The notes beneath the pieces are model-generated. The model did no database searches and was not told the DNA's origin. It saw only the letters and a program-made list of their open reading frames with translations. A program made the position numbers and the translations under genes. This document shows, one piece after another, positions 7,984 through 17,414 of a stretch of DNA of 64,000 bases; position 1 is the stretch's first letter, and each line of letters opens with the position of its first letter. Origin of the DNA: an uncultured Bacteroidota bacterium (GTDB lineage Bacteria > Bacteroidota > Bacteroidia > Bacteroidales > P3); contig CACYIK010000006.1 of NCBI GenBank assembly GCA_902774395.1, forward strand, positions 49,443 to 113,442, given 5' to 3'.

Positions 7984-9240
7984 ATGAAGAAAGCATTTTT
8001 ATTCCTTGGCGCTATGGCTATCTGCGCCAGCGCTGTGTTCGCACAGGATGAGAAAAAAGAGGACGAGGGCTACAAGTTCGACACCATCAAGGTGCTGCCC
8101 ATCACCTCCGTCAAGAACCAGAACAACGCCGGTACCTGCTGGAGCTACTCTGGCATCGCCTTCCTCGAGAGCGAGCTGCTCCGCATGGGTAAGGGCGAGT
8201 ACGACCTGAGCGAGATGTACGTGGTCGAGAAGACCTACAACGACCGCGCCTATGCCGCCGTGCGTACCCACGGTGACGTCTCCTTCAGCCAGGGCGGCGC
8301 TTTCAACGATGTCATCTACTGCCTCCGCAACTACGGCATGGTGCCCGACGCTGTGATGCCCGCCGGTAAGATGTACGGCGACACCCTGTCGAACCACACC
8401 GAGCTCAGCGCCCTCACCGACGTGATGGTCGAGGCCGTGGCCAAAGGCAAGCTGAAAAAACTCCAGATGAGCCCCGACGGCCAGCCCCTGTGGCAGAAAG
8501 CCATCGCCGCCGTCCACGCCATCTACCTGGGCGAGATCCCCGAGAAGTTCAAATACAACGGCAAGGAGTACACCCCCAAGAGCTTCGGTGAGAGCCTCGG
8601 TCTGAACCCCGACGACTATGTCAGCATCACCAGCTTCACCCATCACCCCTTCTACGAGCAGTTCGTCATCGAGATTCAGGACAACTGGCGCTGGGGTCTG
8701 AGCTGGAACCTGCCGCTGGACGAGATGATGGAGGTCTTTGACTATGCCATCGAGAACGGCTACACCATCGCCTGGGGCGCCGACGTCAGCGAGCCCGGCT
8801 TCCGTTACAGCCGCAAGGGCTTCGCCGTCCTGCCCGCCACCGAGGCCCCCAAGGCCGGCGTGGGTAGCGACCAGGCCAAGTGGAGCGGCATGAAGGCCGC
8901 CGACATCGCCGACGAGGCCGCCAAGCACCCCACTCCTCAGCGCTGGGTGACCCAGGAGGAGCGCCAGCAGGCCTACGACAACTGGGAGACCACCGACGAC
9001 CACGGCATGCTGATCTTCGGCACCGCCAAGGACCAAATGGGCAACGAGTACTACATGGTGAAGAACAGCTGGGGCCAGTACAATGGCGAGTTCGGCGGGA
9101 ACTTCTTCTGCAGCAAGGCCTTCGTCCGCTACAAAACCATGAACATCGTGGTCCACAAGGACGCCATCCCCGCCCACATCAAGGCTAAACTCGGCATGAC
9201 CGACACCAAAGCCAACACCAAGAAAGGCAAAAAGAAATAA
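7984..9240 (+). CDS. Exported C1 cysteine peptidase, short PepC-like
   Basis: A 418-residue papain-fold peptidase with catalytic Gln46 and Cys52 (NQNNAGTCWS), His340 (DDHGMLIFG) and Asn361 (KNSWG). A signal peptide (MKKAFLFLGAMAICASAVFAQ) shows export. It is a distant paralogue of the peptidase at 5199, with shorter spacing and a Lys-rich tail (TKANTKKGKKK) in place of the bleomycin-hydrolase C-terminus, so aminopeptidase trimming by the C-terminus is unlikely. It has its own TAnnTTTG promoter and a strong terminator. Probably a digestive or periplasmic peptidase; the substrate is unknown. Confidence 0.92.
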   Translation: MKKAFLFLGAMAICASAVFAQDEKKEDEGYKFDTIKVLPITSVKNQNNAGTCWSYSGIAFLESELLRMGKGEYDLSEMYVVEKTYNDRAYAAVRTHGDVSFSQGGAFNDVIYCLRNYGMVPDAVMPAGKMYGDTLSNHTELSALTDVMVEAVAKGKLKKLQMSPDGQPLWQKAIAAVHAIYLGEIPEKFKYNGKEYTPKSFGESLGLNPDDYVSITSFTHHPFYEQFVIEIQDNWRWGLSWNLPLDEMMEVFDYAIENGYTIAWGADVSEPGFRYSRKGFAVLPATEAPKAGVGSDQAKWSGMKAADIADEAAKHPTPQRWVTQEERQQAYDNWETTDDHGMLIFGTAKDQMGNEYYMVKNSWGQYNGEFGGNFFCSKAFVRYKTMNIVVHKDAIPAHIKAKLGMTDTKANTKKGKKK

Positions 9241-9255
9241 TCATACCTATTGATT

Positions 9256-9292
9256 AAAAAAAGCCCTCCGAGTTGTCGGAGGGCTTTTTTTT
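9256..9292. terminator. Strong bidirectional rho-independent terminator
   Basis: A perfect stem, GCCCTCCGA/TCGGAGGGC, with loop GTTG, flanked by seven A on the left and eight T on the right. It separates the convergent peptidase and macroglobulin genes. Confidence 0.93.
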
Positions 9293-9308
9293 GATAAAGG
9301 GAGGAATG

Positions 9309-12300
9309 CTATTGTCCGCTGAAACGAGAACGCACCTGCTGCGACTCCGTGTGGCAGCGGAACTCGGGGGCGTAGACGCTCTGCAGGGTGCAGATGCCGG
9401 TGGCAAAAGCTCCCGCATGGCGTACCCACAGGTCGTATTCCACGTAGTAGTGGCCTTCGTTGAGGCGGTCGATAAAGCAGTCGGCGGCCTCGTCGCGGAT
9501 GTCGACATAGTAGCGCAAGCCGTCGTTCCAACACCAGCCGCTGGCGGTGCTCACAGGCTCGAAGCCTGCAGCACGCTGGTCGCGCAGCACCATTCGGTCG
9601 AGGTCGCGCTCACAATATATATCAATATGTACACGCACGCGCTCACCCACCTGCAGCTTCTGTCCGGGCTTGAGGAGCGTGAGGCTGCCGTCGGTGGCCA
9701 CGGTGGAGAGGGTGCGGCGCAGGGTGATGCCCGTGCCCTCGGTGCGTATGCTGTCGAGGGGCGTGTCGTGGCTGTAGAAGACGGCACCCCAGGCGGGGAA
9801 GGGCGAGGTGGACCGCAACTCGATGGTGATTGCTTGATTGTCTGATTGCTTGATTGCATAAGTGGCGGTGCGCGAGGTGTCGGGTGCAGCGAGTCCCTCA
9901 GGGGTGCGCAGGAGGGCGGCGACGGCCTGAGCGGTGGCCATGTCGGTGCGCCAGGTGGTGCCCTGGCGGTAGGAGAGAATCCACTGCTGGATGCGGCTCA
10001 CGGCCTCCCAGTCGTGCATCACATCGGCCATAACGTCGACCATCAGGGCGGCGTCTTCGACCCTGAGGTCGTTCCAGTACATGCCCAGGCTGTCGGCCAC
10101 ATGGGCGCTCTCGCGGATAATTGTAGCCATGCGGACGGCCTCGGCGGTATCGCCCATGTGCAGGAGGGTCAGCGCCAGCTGTCCCTGGCTGCGAAGCGTA
10201 AGGTCGGGCTCCATGGTGTGCCTACGGGCCCGCTGCAGGTAGTAGGAGTAGGCTTGCCGCGTCAGGCTGTCGCACTTGTCCAGGGGTTTGAGGCCAAGCC
10301 AGAGGCTGCGGGTGTAGAGAATTGAAAATTGAGAATTGAGAATTGAAAATTGGCTGACGGTGTCGCGCTTGTATTGCTCTAGGAGCTGGCGGTCGAGGTA
10401 GTCGATGGCTTTGATGTAGTCGCGGCGGTAGTAGCTATCGTCAGCCAGCGAGGGACAGGTGGCGAGGCGTTGCAGCACCGCTTCGGTGGTGTAGAGGCTG
10501 GCCTCGCGTCCTCCGGGCATCCAGCTCCATCCGCCGTCTCTCTGCTGTGCCTGCAGCAGGTCGTGCAGCTGCGACTTTATGCGCGAGGCGGCCTTTGTAC
10601 GCTCCTTTTCGGTGGCGGAGGGGTTGAGCGAGGCGACATGGTCGACAAAGACGCTGTTGACCATATAGATATTGCCCGGCATACGGTGGCGCTTGAAGTA
10701 TGGCAGCGCCTCGAAGGCGTAGTCCATGGGGCGTGCGGTAAAGACAATGTCGAGCGAGTCGCCCGCGCGGCGTGCGGGGAGGGTGTAGGTGCGGCTCACC
10801 TCGCTGCCGTCGGGGCTGCCGGCGATGTAGAGCAGGCGGCTGGTGGTCACGCGCTCCTTGTCCGAGAGGACAGGCAAGCTTCCGCGCTCGCCGTCGGTGT
10901 GGCTTCCGCTGCTGGCATATATCTTATACTCGGCGGTGGATTGGCAGTTGTTGTCGACGACGAACCGGCATGAGGCCGGCGCTCCGGTGCGAGGCTCCAA
11001 GGTAACGGTGGTGTCGGCGACCCGCTTTCCCTCTATCTCGAAGCAGACCTTTGCCGTGAGGGTGCTGTCGGTGAGGTTGGAGACCTTGGCGCGCAGCTCT
11101 ATGGTGTCGCCTTGGCGCAGGAAGCGTGGCAGCTGGGGCTGCACCATCAGTTCTTTCTGCGTCTGGACGACGCGTTCGAGCCCTCCGAGGGCGTAGTCGT
11201 CGGTCCAGGCGAAAGCCTTCACGCTCCACTGGGTGAGGGCGTCGGGCATGGTGAAGCTTACCGTGACACTGCCGTCCTTGCCGCTGCGCAGGGCAGGCTC
11301 GAAGAAGGCCAGCGTGGAGAGATTTTTTCGAATTGAAAATTGATTGGTGCCGTCGAAGTCGAATGCCGGCGCTATTTCGGCGATGGCATCCTTCGGGACA
11401 TTGACCCCGGTGCGCTTGCGCACGCTGCCCTGCAGAGTCACCATGTCGCTCACGCCGCCGTCAGAATAGCCCATGCCTCCCAGGACGGTAACAACGTCCT
11501 CAACGCTGTTGCCGGGCATACGCTGGATGTCTTCGCTGCTCAGCCTCGCCCCATGCTCGGGGGCTCCAATCTCAATCACAGGCGCCTTATCATCCATAAT
11601 AACTATTTCATCAAGGCTTACAGCCGACGGCGTGAGCTGGATATCGCATATCGTCGCTCCTGTTTTGGGGATATTAACCTTGTAAATAACTCTGTTATAG
11701 CCCACATATGAAATCTCGAGTTCATAGTTTCCGCTGGGGAGCAACTGGAAGAGGTAGCGGCCGTCGAAGTCGGTAGAGGCTCCGTTGAATTGTTTTCCGT
11801 TATATTTCAGCACCACGTTGACGAAGGGAAGTTCCTCGCCCGTTCTGGCATCGGTGATGGTGCCCGCGAGGGTTCCTGCTCCATAGCGCATGGCAATCTG
11901 CTTGTGCCAGTCGTCCAGCGCCCACAGGGTGTAGCCCAGCTGCGGCTGGTAGCCTACGGTATAGACATTGAACGGGATGTTTTCAGGGCGGAAATGGCCA
12001 AAGCGTGTTTCGGAAATTATGATATTGGTTCGCGGGTAGTCGAAACGGTAGTCGAAACGGTAGCCTCCACGGTCGATCCACGGATTTAAGCCGAAACGGA
12101 GCCTGCTGTATTGCTCAAGCGATTTATCGTACATGGTCATGCAGAGGTTGGCCTCGATGCCTGCCGAGTCGGCGTCCATGATTCGCAGGCGCCACTGCTC
12201 CCGTTCGCCGGGCTGCAGCCGGTCGCGGAAGGTCTCGGTCTCTATCTTGCATTGCAGTTCGGGATGCAGCACAACCAGTCTTAGGGTGCGTTGGAAGTCT

Positions 12301-15300
12301 CGCCCGTCACGCACCGCCGCGAGCGACACGACACATCTCTCTTGCGACATGTCCTTGGTGATGGGGATGGAGAGCAGGGTGGTCTTGCTGCTGTCGAGCA
12401 CGAGCATCCCTTGGCTGATAATCTCAGCGGCATTCGTCACACGGTAGTAGAGCGGCTGGTTACCGAAGGGGGATCCCATCTCGATGCGGAGGGTGTCGCC
12501 CACGCTGCAGACGATGGGGAACCAATCATAGGTGTTTAGCGGCGGCGTGGTGCGCATCCAGACGAGGTCGGTGCCGGTCACGCGGCCGCTGGGGGCGACA
12601 TAGTTCACCACGGTGTCGTGGTGCATGCCGTCAGGCATCTCGAACAGGAGGCGGTACATGCCTGAAGGCAGGTCATCAAGGGCGATGGAGCGCTCGCTGG
12701 TGAGGGTGTCGAGTCTGATCTCCACCACTGGCCAGCGGTGCGGGTCGGCCTCTTCGGGCGTGAAAGCCAGATGGGGGAACTGACGGCGGAAGTCGGCCTC
12801 GCTGCCCACCCAGCGGGCGTCGCGATACTCGGCCATCAGTTGCGGTTCGAGGAAGCGCAGCGTGTCGGGCTGACGCAGCTGCTGCACCGTGACATGTACC
12901 ATGCCCTTGAGCGGCTGGTGGTCGAAGTTGTTGTAGCAGTAGGTTAAGATTGCTTGATTGCCTGATTGTTTGAGTGCTTGAGTGCTTGATTGTTTGATTG
13001 ATTGAGTGGCATGGGTTAGCGAGGAGAGGAGGCAGTAGCCGTCGGCGCCGCTGACGCGCAGCGACAGGCAGCTCGCCTGCAGCTCGCCGTCGGCATCGAT
13101 CACACGGGCGTAGGCGGTGAAGATATAGGTGGTATAGCGGCTGGTGTCCTTCTCGTCGGGCGTAGGGGTAAAGGTGAACTGGAACGTGCCGTCGTCGTTC
13201 ACCGTCAGGCTGTCGTGGTAGGGATATTCGTCGGCCAAGGTCTGCCACTGCAGCGGGTCGCGAAGCCGCTCGCGCGACACCTCCCACCGCACCTGTGCGC
13301 CGGTCATCGGGGCACCGCTGTAGGAGGCGGCCATGCCATAGAGCGTCACGGGCTGGCCCATGCGGCGCACCGCCACGGTGTCCACACCCTCCTCGGCCGT
13401 GGAGAGCGTCACCGTGAAGTGCGGCGGCTTGTAAGCCTCGACGTCGATATATTCGTATTCGTAATACTTGCCGTCGTCCGAACACACACGGAGAGTATAG
13501 CTGCCGTTCCGCCCGTCGGCGGGCACCACAAAGCGACCCCAGCAGCGGCCTTGGCGGTCGGTGGTGAGGAACAGGGAGTCTTCTTGAACGCTGCTGCTGT
13601 TGAAAAAGAAAGCCTCCAACTTTAGGTTCTTCGCCGGACGGATGCGAGGCTCCCATCGGCTACCATGCTCACTGCGGTCGTAGGCCACGCAAAGGAACTG
13701 CACCGTGTCGCCCAGCCGGTAGATGGGACGGTCGGTCATCACCACCTCCAGTTGATGGGTGGTTTTGTTGTAATCACGGCTGGTACTATGCACACCTTTC
13801 CAGAGGTAGCTTTGTTGGTCGTCATAGCTAAACTCATAGCCGTCGACATTGGCCGTCAGCTCTTTGTATTGGATGAAACGGTATTGCCACGACGAGACGG
13901 GGAAGTGGAAGTATCCCTTCTTGTCGGTGCGGCAATGGCGTGTGCGGTCGCGCCCTGTGATGTCACCTTCGCCGTGGAGGGTCACCTTCTTGCCGGCCAG
14001 GGGTTGGCCAGTGATGCGGTCGACGAGGTAGCCCGACGAGGGCCACAGCAGGGTCTTCTTGCCGGCGGCGGCAGACAGGCCATAGGTTATGAAGAGTCCA
14101 TCGGCCGACTGGAATCGTACGTAGCAGAGGCTGCTGTCGGTGTAGGCCACCAGGTAGTAGTCGCCCTGCGCCACGGCGGGCAGCGACACCAGGTAGTGAT
14201 GCTTCAGGTGGTCGCCCGAGTCGGGCAGAGGCTGGTCCCATTCGGCCACGGCACCTATCTGCCGCAGGGTGTCTTCGGGCCAGTTGTGGCGGTGGCTCGA
14301 CAGGCTGTCCTGCCGCACCAGACGCATGTGCAGCAACGGGGTGTTGCGCGCCTCGATGACGGCCAGTCGGCTGCTTCGCGACGACTCGGTCTGGCTAAAG
14401 CGGATGCTGTACTCCGTCTGGCAGATATACTTGCGCAACTGACGGCAGCAACGCGCGCCATAGGTGCCGGGGTAGCGCCGTTCCGTCTCGAAGCAGAGCT
14501 GCTCGGCAGCCACCTTCCGGTCGAGGATGCTGAGGGCCGAAGCACGTTTGTAGCATAGCAGCGCCCACATGTCAGGTGAAAGGTTTTTGCTTGAGTAGAG
14601 CGCGTCGAGACTGTCGAGGGAGGCAAGATAAAGACTGTCCGAAAGCAGGAATGCCGACCGATGCAGGTCGAACCAGAGCGTCATATCGGCGGAGCCGTCG
14701 GCATAGAGGCCCGCTACGCGCCGTACCACCTTCTGGCGGAAGTCATTGTTTCTTCCGTTGCCGCTCACCAAAGCCTGCACCAGCATACCCAGCAGCGAGT
14801 TGTCGATGGGCGGCAGCGTCAGGGTGTCACGACGGAACATCCGCCGATAGCCGTCGGGGCTTGTCTCGCGCAGCAGGTCGGCATAAGCTACGATGCTATC
14901 CACATAAGTCATCAGGGTGTCTTCTATCCGCTGGCGGTGCCACGACCGATAAGGCAACTTCGGGTCATCGGAAGGTTTTCTCCTTTCTATGCGGTGGTAG
15001 TTTTGACTGTAGACTTGTCCGTAGGTCTGAAAGAGGAAGGCGTAGGCCACAGCGCGGTCGGCGCCTTGCAGGCTGTGTGTCAGCGCAGAGTAGCGTGCGA
15101 TGGCCGAATCGGTGGGGTGTTTGTCGTAGGCATAGTCGATGGCGGTGAGATAGAATGTCGCCAGGAGGCATTCCTTGCCGTCCCCTTTCACTTGTGCCTT
15201 TCGCAAAGCCTCTTCGGCCATGGTTCGCGCCGTGGCGAAGTGTCTATACGTCACCAGGCTGTCCAGATGGTTCCAAGTGTTTGCCTTGTTCTGCCCATGG

Positions 15301-15356
15301 CACCATAGCGTGGGCAGTGCAAATACAATCAGCAAGATAAAGCTAATTTTTTTCAT
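9309..15356 (-). CDS. Giant alpha-2-macroglobulin-like protein with inserted carboxypeptidase-regulatory and plug-like region
   Basis: A 2015-residue exported protein (signal MKKISFILLIVFALPTLWCHG). The order seen is an N-terminal helical part, macroglobulin MG domains (YLVDRITGQPLAGKKVTLHGEG; MTDRPIYRLGDTVQF near 530), then a CarboxypepD_reg-like domain near 1160-1250 (GTITDARTGEELPFVNVVL). A stretch like a TonB-receptor plug follows (LDEIVIMDD near 1250, EDIQRMPGNSVEDVVTVLGG), then the A2M domain (DALTQWSVKAFAWTDDYALGG near 1370), then an all-helical thioester-like domain. The thioester motif CGEQ is absent, so it cannot trap proteases covalently. In-frame repeat words occur at 9829-9860, 10319-10352, 11330-11346 and 12950-13008. 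Likely a periplasmic protease-trapping or envelope-defence protein (family knowledge). Confidence 0.9.
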   Translation of the reverse strand: MKKISFILLIVFALPTLWCHGQNKANTWNHLDSLVTYRHFATARTMAEEALRKAQVKGDGKECLLATFYLTAIDYAYDKHPTDSAIARYSALTHSLQGADRAVAYAFLFQTYGQVYSQNYHRIERRKPSDDPKLPYRSWHRQRIEDTLMTYVDSIVAYADLLRETSPDGYRRMFRRDTLTLPPIDNSLLGMLVQALVSGNGRNNDFRQKVVRRVAGLYADGSADMTLWFDLHRSAFLLSDSLYLASLDSLDALYSSKNLSPDMWALLCYKRASALSILDRKVAAEQLCFETERRYPGTYGARCCRQLRKYICQTEYSIRFSQTESSRSSRLAVIEARNTPLLHMRLVRQDSLSSHRHNWPEDTLRQIGAVAEWDQPLPDSGDHLKHHYLVSLPAVAQGDYYLVAYTDSSLCYVRFQSADGLFITYGLSAAAGKKTLLWPSSGYLVDRITGQPLAGKKVTLHGEGDITGRDRTRHCRTDKKGYFHFPVSSWQYRFIQYKELTANVDGYEFSYDDQQSYLWKGVHSTSRDYNKTTHQLEVVMTDRPIYRLGDTVQFLCVAYDRSEHGSRWEPRIRPAKNLKLEAFFFNSSSVQEDSLFLTTDRQGRCWGRFVVPADGRNGSYTLRVCSDDGKYYEYEYIDVEAYKPPHFTVTLSTAEEGVDTVAVRRMGQPVTLYGMAASYSGAPMTGAQVRWEVSRERLRDPLQWQTLADEYPYHDSLTVNDDGTFQFTFTPTPDEKDTSRYTTYIFTAYARVIDADGELQASCLSLRVSGADGYCLLSSLTHATQSIKQSSTQALKQSGNQAILTYCYNNFDHQPLKGMVHVTVQQLRQPDTLRFLEPQLMAEYRDARWVGSEADFRRQFPHLAFTPEEADPHRWPVVEIRLDTLTSERSIALDDLPSGMYRLLFEMPDGMHHDTVVNYVAPSGRVTGTDLVWMRTTPPLNTYDWFPIVCSVGDTLRIEMGSPFGNQPLYYRVTNAAEIISQGMLVLDSSKTTLLSIPITKDMSQERCVVSLAAVRDGRDFQRTLRLVVLHPELQCKIETETFRDRLQPGEREQWRLRIMDADSAGIEANLCMTMYDKSLEQYSRLRFGLNPWIDRGGYRFDYRFDYPRTNIIISETRFGHFRPENIPFNVYTVGYQPQLGYTLWALDDWHKQIAMRYGAGTLAGTITDARTGEELPFVNVVLKYNGKQFNGASTDFDGRYLFQLLPSGNYELEISYVGYNRVIYKVNIPKTGATICDIQLTPSAVSLDEIVIMDDKAPVIEIGAPEHGARLSSEDIQRMPGNSVEDVVTVLGGMGYSDGGVSDMVTLQGSVRKRTGVNVPKDAIAEIAPAFDFDGTNQFSIRKNLSTLAFFEPALRSGKDGSVTVSFTMPDALTQWSVKAFAWTDDYALGGLERVVQTQKELMVQPQLPRFLRQGDTIELRAKVSNLTDSTLTAKVCFEIEGKRVADTTVTLEPRTGAPASCRFVVDNNCQSTAEYKIYASSGSHTDGERGSLPVLSDKERVTTSRLLYIAGSPDGSEVSRTYTLPARRAGDSLDIVFTARPMDYAFEALPYFKRHRMPGNIYMVNSVFVDHVASLNPSATEKERTKAASRIKSQLHDLLQAQQRDGGWSWMPGGREASLYTTEAVLQRLATCPSLADDSYYRRDYIKAIDYLDRQLLEQYKRDTVSQFSILNSQFSILYTRSLWLGLKPLDKCDSLTRQAYSYYLQRARRHTMEPDLTLRSQGQLALTLLHMGDTAEAVRMATIIRESAHVADSLGMYWNDLRVEDAALMVDVMADVMHDWEAVSRIQQWILSYRQGTTWRTDMATAQAVAALLRTPEGLAAPDTSRTATYAIKQSDNQAITIELRSTSPFPAWGAVFYSHDTPLDSIRTEGTGITLRRTLSTVATDGSLTLLKPGQKLQVGERVRVHIDIYCERDLDRMVLRDQRAAGFEPVSTASGWCWNDGLRYYVDIRDEAADCFIDRLNEGHYYVEYDLWVRHAGAFATGICTLQSVYAPEFRCHTESQQVRSRFSGQ
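9829..9860. repeat. In-frame (TTGATTGC)n array in the macroglobulin gene
   Basis: An 8-bp-period array read on the minus strand as an AIKQSDNQAI-type peptide. Confidence 0.8.
10319..10352. repeat. In-frame (ATTGAGA)n array in the macroglobulin gene
   Basis: A 7-bp-period array (ATTGAAA/ATTGAGA units) translated on the minus strand as SQFSILNSQFSIL. Confidence 0.85.
12950..13008. repeat. In-frame (TTGATTGC)n array in the macroglobulin gene
   Basis: About seven imperfect 8-bp units translated on the minus strand as a Gln/Ser/Lys-rich run (QSIKQSSTQALKQSGNQ). Confidence 0.85.
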
Positions 15357-15379
15357 GGTGGTTGATTATTTTTGTTGGG

Positions 15380-15387
15380 CAAAGATA
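15380..15387 (-). promoter_or_regulatory. -7 box of the macroglobulin gene
   Basis: Minus strand TATCTTTG followed by CCC, 23 bases upstream of the ATG at 15356. Confidence 0.7.
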
Positions 15388-15441
15388 CAAATTATCCACA
15401 ACATAGCCAAAATAAATATGCTTGTTGTACGTTACTTATAT

Positions 15442-17346
15442 ATGCGTATACTGCTCATCACACCGCCGCTCACGCAGCTCAACACCCCCTACCCTGCCAC
15501 GGCCTACCTGAAAGGCTACTATATGGCGCAGGGCGCGGAGGTGCGGCAGGTGGACCTCGGCATCGAGGTAGCCGACCGCGTGCTGTCGCGGGAGTTCCTC
15601 GCGGGCATCGGCCTCGAGGAACAGGCACGGCTGATAGAGCCCGTCAAGCGCTTCCTCCGCGGACAGGACGACACCCTCGGACCCCGCATCGCCAACCGTT
15701 CTTTATTGCCCGAGGGCAAACGCTTCGAGCAGCTCGACGAGGACAACCTCGAATGGAGCTTCGGCGTCAGCGGCACCACCGACAAGGCCATGCACCTCGC
15801 CACCCTCTTCATCGAGGACATTGCGGATTATATCCGCGAGCACGTCGACCCCCACTTCGACCTCGTGCGCTACGCCGAGTACCTCAGCAACGACGCCCCC
15901 ACCTTCGACCCCCTCTACAACGAGCTGCAGCAGGTGCCGTCGGTCATCGACCGGATGATGCTGGAGATTCTTGAAAAGGAGTGTAAGGAGTACAAGGAGT
16001 GCGAGGAGTGCAAGACAATAGATAAGGTGTGCATCACGGTGCCGTTCCCGGGGTGCTTGTATGGGGCGCTGCGCTGCGGACAGTGGCTTAAAGCCCACAC
16101 TTCGGCTACCGTCGAGATTGGCGGCGGCTTCCCCAACACCGAATGGCGACAGCTGAGCGACCAACGCATCTATGAGTTCTGTGACGAAATAGTGATTGAT
16201 GGTGAAATAAAGGGGAGTGAAAGAGGAGTGATAAAGGGGAGTGATGGGGAAGTGAAGGGGACAATACAATTTGAAGATAACATTGCTGATAGTATAGCGG
16301 ACAATATGAGCGACAAGGACATTTGTCCCTCTCACTCCTCCCTCACTTCCCCTTCACTCCCCCCTCACTACCCCTTACCCACTGAGATCTGTCCCGACTT
16401 CAGCGACTTGCCATTAGAAAAGTACCTCTCGCTGACCGAGATGACCAACCCCATGCACCGGCTGTGGAGCCAGGGGCGGTGGAACAAGATGGTGATGGCC
16501 CACGGCTGCTACTGGCACCGCTGCGCCTTCTGCGACACCTCGCTCGACTACATCGGCAACTACCACGCGCCTAAAGCCACCACGGTGGTCGACCACATGG
16601 AGCGCATCATGGAGCAGACGCACCGCACAGGCTTCCATTTCGTCGACGAGGCCCTGCCACCCAAGCTTTTAAAAGAAGTCGCCGAAGAGATACTGCGCCG
16701 CGGCCTGGCCGTCAGCTTCTGGGGCAACATACGCTTTGAGAAAGCCTACACCGCCGAACTCTGCGACCTGCTGGCCGAGGCCGGCATGGTGGCCGTGAGC
16801 GGCGGCCTGGAGGTGGCCTCCGACCGTTTATTAAAACTCATCGACAAGGGCGTCACCATCGCCCAGACCGTCGAGGCCTGCCGCCATCTGCGCGACGCCG
16901 GCATCATGGTGCACACCTACCTCATGTACGGCTTCCCCACGGAGACTCTCCAAGAAAGCGTCGACGCCCTCGAGACCGTGCGCCGCATGTTCGACGAAGG
17001 CATCGTCCAGAGCGCCTTCTGGCACCGCTACGCCATGACCTGCCACTCCCCCAGCGGCCTCAACCCCGAAAAGTATGGTGCGAGACGGGTCACGCTGGAG
17101 CCAAACCCCTTCTGCAACAACGAAGTCGACTGGATGCCAATTGAAAATGGAAAATGGAAAAATGAAAATTATCCGGGTGCGGATGCTAATTCTCAATTCT
17201 CAACTCTCAATTCTCAATTTAATTACGATATCGAGGCCGTCGGCGCAGCTTTACGACTGGCCACATATAATTATATGAACGGCCTCGGCCTCGACCAGCC
17301 GGTACGCAGTTGGTTTCCCATCAGGGTACCCAAACCAAGGGTCTAA
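15442..17346 (+). CDS. B12-binding-type radical SAM protein with unusual CX4CX2C cluster motif
   Basis: 634 residues. The N-terminus MRILLITPPLTQLNTPYPATAYLKGYY matches the B12-binding start of BchE-like radical SAM enzymes, which is why the ATG at 15442 is chosen over the long upstream open frame. The core follows: the cluster-binding cysteines are Cys356, Cys361 and Cys364 (HGCYWHRCAFCD), spaced CX4CX2C instead of CX3CX2C. Next come FHFVDEALPP, SGGLEVASDRLLKLIDKG and YLMYGFPTET, as in radical SAM barrels. The reaction is unknown. Three repeat-derived segments lie in frame: (KEC/KEY)-type at 15975-16015, a roughly 60-residue insertion at 16200-16385 and one at 17140-17222. All fall outside the conserved blocks. 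Confidence 0.88.
   Translation: MRILLITPPLTQLNTPYPATAYLKGYYMAQGAEVRQVDLGIEVADRVLSREFLAGIGLEEQARLIEPVKRFLRGQDDTLGPRIANRSLLPEGKRFEQLDEDNLEWSFGVSGTTDKAMHLATLFIEDIADYIREHVDPHFDLVRYAEYLSNDAPTFDPLYNELQQVPSVIDRMMLEILEKECKEYKECEECKTIDKVCITVPFPGCLYGALRCGQWLKAHTSATVEIGGGFPNTEWRQLSDQRIYEFCDEIVIDGEIKGSERGVIKGSDGEVKGTIQFEDNIADSIADNMSDKDICPSHSSLTSPSLPPHYPLPTEICPDFSDLPLEKYLSLTEMTNPMHRLWSQGRWNKMVMAHGCYWHRCAFCDTSLDYIGNYHAPKATTVVDHMERIMEQTHRTGFHFVDEALPPKLLKEVAEEILRRGLAVSFWGNIRFEKAYTAELCDLLAEAGMVAVSGGLEVASDRLLKLIDKGVTIAQTVEACRHLRDAGIMVHTYLMYGFPTETLQESVDALETVRRMFDEGIVQSAFWHRYAMTCHSPSGLNPEKYGARRVTLEPNPFCNNEVDWMPIENGKWKNENYPGADANSQFSTLNSQFNYDIEAVGAALRLATYNYMNGLGLDQPVRSWFPIRVPKPRV
15975..16015. repeat. In-frame (AAGGAGTGY)n array in the radical SAM gene
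   Basis: About four imperfect 9-bp units translated as KECKEYKECEECK, preceding the conserved VCITVPFPG block. Confidence 0.75.
16200..16385. repeat. In-frame mirrored array of (GGGGAGTGA) words in the radical SAM gene
   Basis: Plus-strand units GGGGAGTGA/GAGGAGTGA fill the left arm (about 16213-16260). After a roughly 75-base spacer the same word returns inverted (CTCACTCC, TTCACTCCCC). The whole segment is open in frame and adds about 60 residues. Confidence 0.85.
17140..17222. repeat. In-frame mirrored array of (ATTGAAA)-type words in the radical SAM gene
   Basis: The left arm consists of GAAAATGGAAAATGG units. The centre is a small hairpin, ATCCG-GGTG-CGGAT. The right arm is (TTCTCAA)n, the complement of the same word family. 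Confidence 0.85.
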
Positions 17347-17380
17347 ATAAAAAGAAAATAGCAGCATTCTCACCCTCCGC

Positions 17381-17407
17381 TTTTTTACCCCGTAGGGGTT
17401 TTCTTTT
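17381..17407. terminator. Bidirectional hairpin between convergent genes
   Basis: ACCCC-GTA-GGGGT with T-runs on the right and, read from the other strand, A/T-rich flanks. It lies between the radical SAM stop and the MgtC-like stop. Confidence 0.75.
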
Positions 17408-17414
17408 AATTGGA

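Noticed and set aside
15175..15441. Longer N-terminus for the B12/radical SAM protein
   Set aside because: The extension overlaps the macroglobulin start and its promoter on the other strand; MRILLITPP is the usual beginning of the family.
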